Source of the DNA: Quercus robur
Taxonomy: Eukaryota > Streptophyta > Magnoliopsida > Fagales > Fagaceae
DNA length: 64,000 nt
Reading direction: 5' to 3'
NCBI RefSeq assembly: GCF_932294415.1
Contig: NC_065535.1
Location: 12,432,282 to 12,496,281, forward strand
A program made the translations under genes and the position numbers. Positions within the stretch are counted from its first letter, which is position 1; each line of letters starts with the position of its first letter. Of the stretch, positions 59,476 to 64,000 are shown in pieces. A model generated the notes under the pieces. That model saw only the letters and a list, made by a program, of their open reading frames with translations. It was not told where the DNA came from and ran no database searches.

Positions 59476-59600
59476 TGTAGTGGGTTCTAATTAACTCAAT
59501 TGATAAAGTCTCTTATTATTAAATAATAGATATGGAGTTTAAACCTCGCTTTCACCAAAAATTGATTAATATCTTAGCCTAATAATAAGAATAATCATCA
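59476..59600 (+). mobile_element. tRNA-derived SINE
   Basis: TAATTAACTCAATTGATAAAG (A-box-like) and GGAGTTTAAACCTCGC (B-box-like); same family as 745-885. An (AAG)n stretch precedes it. Confidence 0.55.
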
Positions 59601-59665
59601 AAATTCTGTTATGCATATCTATCCACTGAATAAAGAAAAGAAAAAAAAAAAAAAAAAGAGTAAGT

Positions 59666-59908
59666 ACCCGTTTGGATACCGATGAAATGCGTCTACATTT
59701 GCTTTTTTTTTTTTTGTGAGAAGCGCGTTTCTGTGGTTGTGGTGGCTTTTCCAGTGGGTCCTATGCATTGTTCACGGGACCTACAAACCTCTTTTTTCAA
59801 CAAAACTTTCATTAAAAATTGGTTTCACAGCACTATTCACACATTTAAAAATTATTTTGTTACAATATTTTCAGTTTTCAGCAAAATAAACGGTATCCAA
59901 ACACACCC
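59666..59908. mobile_element. hAT-like MITE, 243 bp
   Basis: Ends ACCCGTTTGGATACCG and CGGTATCCAAACACACCC (inverted). TAAGT flanks both sides (59661-59665 and 59909-59913). The interior has gcactattcaca and ttttcagttttcagcaaaataaac, common in woody-plant MITEs. Non-coding. Confidence 0.7.
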
Positions 59909-59913
59909 TAAGT

Positions 59914-60744
59914 GTGAAATTTTTTGTGAAATGTGACTAATAAGAAATCATAAACCCATCATATTGGGGTACATGTTCCATGGCCACCCCTAGAAAATAA
60001 TAATGTTTGAATTATAACACAAATCGTCACTATAAGAGTAAGATAAAATTGTAGACAAATCGACATATTAGAAAAACTACAAATTTTCACTCAATACATT
60101 TCTCAATCATTCTAGTTGTCATTTGTTTTATCTTTTACAGCAACTCCAACATCACATGATTGACTTTTTTGATAATTTTCTAAACAAGATATGATATAAA
60201 CAATCTGATCAAGCACATATTTGACACAAGATCCGTTGACAAAATTATTTTAAATTTTGTTCCAAGTTAATCTAATAGGACCACTACAAGTCTACAATAC
60301 TCCAATTTCATAAGCAAGAACTTTTACAAAACTTAAAATTGAACCCTAGTATATTCCCGGGAAAGAGCAAAGCTATTCTTATTTGGCTAAATGTAGTGAT
60401 TAAACAAAAACATTGACTTTTATTTTTCTCATTAATATTATAATCCTTCAATAACCCAGTCTTTTTGAATGAATCTTGTTATAGTTGTACTTAATAAAAG
60501 ACCTCACATCATGCGGGCCTTAGCTCGGTTTCAAACCTATGACATGTCCTTTACTCATTAATTTATAGACGTGGCAAGTTTAGTGCCTGTTTGACCTTTT
60601 AAACTCTTGCTAATCGCCTATTCGCCTAGACATTTTTCACTTTCATATTTTTTTCTTAAAACAAAAAAAATATCTGGGGTGGGCAAAATCCCAGAAAGTT
60701 CATCAAGGCTACAGTAATTTTTTTTTTTTCTCAGTAAAGCCAAG
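59914..60744. other. Intergenic DNA
   Basis: No gene recognised. Confidence 0.5.
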
Positions 60745-61279
60745 GTATGTTTGGTTGAGTTGAAAGCAAGGAGGAAGGAAAATAGGGAGAGAAAAATAAG
60801 GGGGAAAATAACATTTTTCACTGTTTGGTTCAGGAAAGAAAACAAAAGAGATAAAAAATGGGGAGGAAAATTTTCCCTCTGAGCCCACATTTTTTTATCC
60901 TCCCAATTTGGGAGGAAAAAGTGCTAAATGATGTACTTTACACAAATACCCTCATTTTATTCATCTCACCTGCCCCTCACATTATTCATTTCACCTGTGA
61001 ATGATTATTATTATTTTTTTCCATTATTCCCAGAGGTCTTCACACAGCAACTATATAATATAATTAAACAATAGACACAAAAAGTGCAAGCCAATAGTTG
61101 TTAGTTATGTCATTCTGTTTGTTTGTTTGTTTTTTTTTTTTTTTTTTAAATTGTCTTCCCAGGTAGTAAGCAGGAGCCATAAATTTTAAATTATTATAAT
61201 AATAAAATAATTAATGTAAATTTACATGTATTTGTGTTAATTTTTATATTATTTAATAAGTGTAAATATATCTATTTCT

Positions 61280-61310
<31 letters not shown>

Positions 61311-61495
61311 ATAAGGACATAATAATCAATTTATATAAACTATATTTTCCATCCTCCATTTTTCTCTCCAACCAAATAAAAAAGTTTTCCACCCCTCCAA
61401 CCAAACACATATGAGGGAAAACCAAATCTTTTTTATCCTCCCACTAATTTTCCATCCTCCCACTTTTCCACTTCTCCAACCAAATGGACCCTAAT
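60745..61495. mobile_element. Probable MITE or foldback element
   Basis: The left side has ggtatgtttggttgagttg and ggaggaaggaaaatagg; the right side, inverted, has ggtccatttggttggagaag and ggaggatggaaaa. Similar tttggttggaggg blocks are repeated inward on the right. An (AT)n tract lies at about 61,280-61,305. Exact ends and target duplication were not resolved. Confidence 0.5.
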
Positions 61496-62400
61496 TTTTC
61501 AAAAAAAAAATTATTTATTTGTTAAATATGATAAATTGCAAACGTAGGTAATAAATGATGTTAGTACTCAATAGTAAGTTTCGATAAAAATTAAGGATTT
61601 TACTTACAGATGTACTTAAGGTATTTTTTTAATAAATCATTTTAAAAAACTTTTACAAAAAAAAAAAAAAAAAATGAATCCAAGTATTAAAAGTAAAATT
61701 TTCCCAACTCAATAATTATGAAAATTGTTGTATCTTATTCCAGTCTCTGTTCCCAAGAATCCCGCTAACCAATTATGAGATAGAACAAACTTAAGATGTC
61801 CAAATTTATAATACATAGTTTAAATCTATTGAACCAACAGCTAACTTGTCTCTCAAGGAACAAGTAAGTTATTCTAAAATCACAACTATTTAATATAGCA
61901 GACAATATTGATTGTTTATAATTTTTACACGGAATTTTTTTTTTTTTAAGACTCACGGTCAACAATGGTGAAAAATGCACAACTATTCAATATATCAAAC
62001 TATAAATAATTGTTTGTAATTTTTGTATGGACCCTACTTACACGTCAGATAGTTGTGAAAAATGCGCTTGAAATTGTTTGCGAGCGATAATTATTATTAA
62101 TAGTGAAAATTCAGAAATTCAAAGTTTGAAAATGACAACGAGAATCACGTCAAAACTCGGACACGGTGGGCGGGACTTCGTATTATACTTAATAGTCTTC
62201 TCTTCGTTATCCCCGTCCTCGTTCTCACACTCAGACAAGGTCTATTTATTTTACAAAGTCATTGGTATTTAGTTTTGTTGCAAATATTTTATTTTTTTTT
62301 CCTCAAATTCTAATTAGACCAAAAAGAAACTAAAAATTTGTTTCTACCACGAGATTCTCGTTGCCTTTTTGAAACGCGGTTGTATCTCTCTTTTCTCTAA
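61496..62400. other. Intergenic DNA before the right-edge gene
   Basis: No gene recognised. The part from about 62,100 probably belongs to the promoter of the gene at 62,767. Confidence 0.45.
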
Positions 62401-62420
62401 TCATAAGAAAGTCCACTGTC

Positions 62421-62427
62421 TATATAA
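62421..62427 (+). promoter_or_regulatory. TATA box of the right-edge gene
   Basis: TATATAA, followed about 45 bases later by a long CT-rich leader (62,470-62,620), the usual plant layout. The ATG is at 62767. Confidence 0.55.
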
Positions 62428-62766
62428 CATAGTCAAACACACGAATTACATTCCCTCTTGGCTTCTTCAAAACTCTCTTTCTCTCTCTCTCTTGTCTCTC
62501 TTCCTCTTGTTCTTTCTTCTTCTTAATCATAGTATTCAATTCAGCTTTTGATTCTGTCTGAATTCAACAACTCTTTTACTGTCTCTCTCTCTATATCAAG
62601 TCTGTTTGGTTACGTTGACTGCTTGCAAATAGTTCAGAACACTGTTCTATTGGTCTCAGCTCATTGATTTTTGTTTTTTTGGATATAAATTTTGTTACTT
62701 GGAAAAAGTTATGCTACAAAGACAAGTTTGAGAACTCATTGAATTTGGACAGCTTTGGGAGTAACA

Positions 62767-63048
62767 ATGGGAGGTTTATGTTCCGGCGGGACGGTCAAGC
62801 AAAATCCAAAAGTCACTGGGGATTATACGAACACGAACAAGATCAAAACCACCAAACAAGAAGTCCCCGACTGGAGTTCAAATCCTTATGCAAATGGTAT
62901 CACCAAAACCACCAAACCAAAGTCCCCTTTGCCTGAGCCTAAGCCGGGGCGGCCAAAGCCGTTTCCCAGTGACTCCAAGCCACCAACGCCGCCTAGTATC
63001 AAGCCATCGCCAACTCGGTCCACGCCATCTACGCCAACTAGGCCATGG
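62767..63048 (+). CDS. First exon of a gene for a probable N-myristoylated, proline-rich protein (partial)
   Basis: The frame starts MGGLCSGGTVKQNP. Gly2 with Ser at position 6 fits the plant N-myristoylation signal, and Cys5 could be palmitoylated, so plasma-membrane anchoring is likely. Residues 50-94 are rich in Pro, Lys, Ser and Thr (KPPTPPSIKPSPTRSTPSTP). The exon ends at a GT donor (63049-63050, atgg then gtgtgt) after 94 codons. The start is set by the myristoylation signal and the CT-rich leader; an in-frame upstream extension has no ATG. Such N-termini occur in PSK SIMULATOR-type proteins and some kinases, but the defining domain is outside the window, so no name is given. Confidence 0.65.
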
Positions 63049-64000
63049 GTGTGTGCTTTTATGACTATTAATTTTGTTATGAATTATGAATTATGACTGT
63101 TGTTGTTGTTGTTTTTTTTGTTTTGTTTTATTTATTTATGAATTATGATAGTTGACTTAAGGTTAGACGAAAAAAAAAATCATTGGTTATACTATGGTAG
63201 TTACAAGAAATGCATAATGCAATTAGTAGTAGCTCATTTGGTTTGAAATTATAGGTGTTTGGGAATAAGGGATAGTTCATGTTTCATAGGTATATGCTAT
63301 GAAATTGATTGTTTGATGAGAAAAGAAGTTGAATAGAGCTTTATTTGCAAAGCCTAGAAGTATTAGATCTGCATAGTAGCAAAGAAAAAGTAAAAGGAAA
63401 GGAATTATATGTTTGAGCTATTGCCAGACAATTCAGAAGATGGCTCAAAAGAGTAAATTAACTATAATCTGAACAATCAGGACGGCAATTGATGCTGGAT
63501 TAAATATGCTACATGATGAATCTACTCGACCATGGTGCAAGGGCATATTTGATCCTGATCTCAGTTCTCTTATTGAGATATTTTGTCATCCTCATCACAG
63601 GAGCTAATATTGGGAACAGAAGTTTCATGTTTCTCAGCACTAGTGACTTAAGAATGAATTCATAAAACAGTACTGGGAAGTGGGAATATCCTGCTTGGTT
63701 CAGTAAGCATAAAGAAGAGTGGTCATCAAGTAATTCCTTGTATTTTGGAATGAGTGACTTCCCTGAACATTTTAGGGGAAAGGAGAACTATACTCCTATA
63801 GGGGCTATTGTGATTTGCCGCAAGTGAAGCTTATATCCACAGGTGCATGGAAAATAGTAAAATTGATCCTGAATTCCTCTAAAGTTTGAACAAGTAGTAT
63901 TAGATGTATATCTGGGCTCAATGATCTGAGACAGTCAGGAAGAAATGTAAAGCACCCTGATCTGTATTTAATGCAGTAATAGACATCAATTTTCTCTTTC
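63049..64000 (+). other. Presumed first intron of the right-edge gene
   Basis: No exon with a recognisable protein was found to the end of the window. A short frame around 63,480-63,605 (TAIDAGLNMLHDES) has no known match. Confidence 0.4.

Overview
The window is nuclear DNA of a flowering plant, most likely a woody eudicot. The evidence is plant-type intron-split genes, AT-rich intergenic DNA, plant LTR retrotransposon remnants, CACTA, hAT and Mutator-type elements, tRNA-derived SINEs, and telo-box/site II promoter motifs. The repeat families suggest Fagales (oak, chestnut, beech and relatives), but that rests on impression. There is no CRISPR, operon or bacterial sequence.

Layout. Bases 1-7.5 kb are AT-rich and hold SINE debris, a 59-bp-arm perfect hairpin, a non-autonomous DNA transposon and a possible C/D snoRNA. 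From 7.8 to 33.6 kb lies the gene-rich part. Three protein genes sit there on the minus strand: a complete beta-tubulin gene (3 exons, 449 aa), a complete BRE/BRCC45 gene (13 exons, 380 aa) and a LIN/CERBERUS-type U-box/ARM/WD40 ubiquitin ligase gene (15 coding exons). The LIN gene carries two reading-frame breaks in its ARM region and an early stop in its last exon, so this copy may be decaying. Between BRE and LIN, on the plus strand, is a compact cluster of three box C/D snoRNAs (23.64-24.12 kb). It lies behind a telo-box/site II promoter, and each snoRNA has a 12-14 nt guide to 25S rRNA as I remember that sequence.

From 33.6 to 62.4 kb I see no credible host gene. The stretch is a graveyard of mobile elements. 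It includes two non-coding LTR elements in opposite orientation, 41.66-45.74 kb (TSD ATTAC) and 53.56-57.99 kb (TSD TATAT). They share the same internal minisatellite at different unit lengths (74 and 81 bp). There are also solo LTRs, a TRIM-like solo LTR nested in one 3' LTR, a 2.7-kb CACTA element carrying a gene-like first exon, and several MITEs. The long open frames at 55.8-57.1 kb come from the minisatellite and not from a gene.

At the right edge, 62.4-64.0 kb holds the promoter and first exon of a plus-strand gene encoding a protein that starts MGGLCSGG, a probable N-myristoylation signal. The rest of that gene lies outside the window.

All coordinates and splice sites were read by eye. 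The BRE and tubulin models are supported by exact phase closure at every junction.
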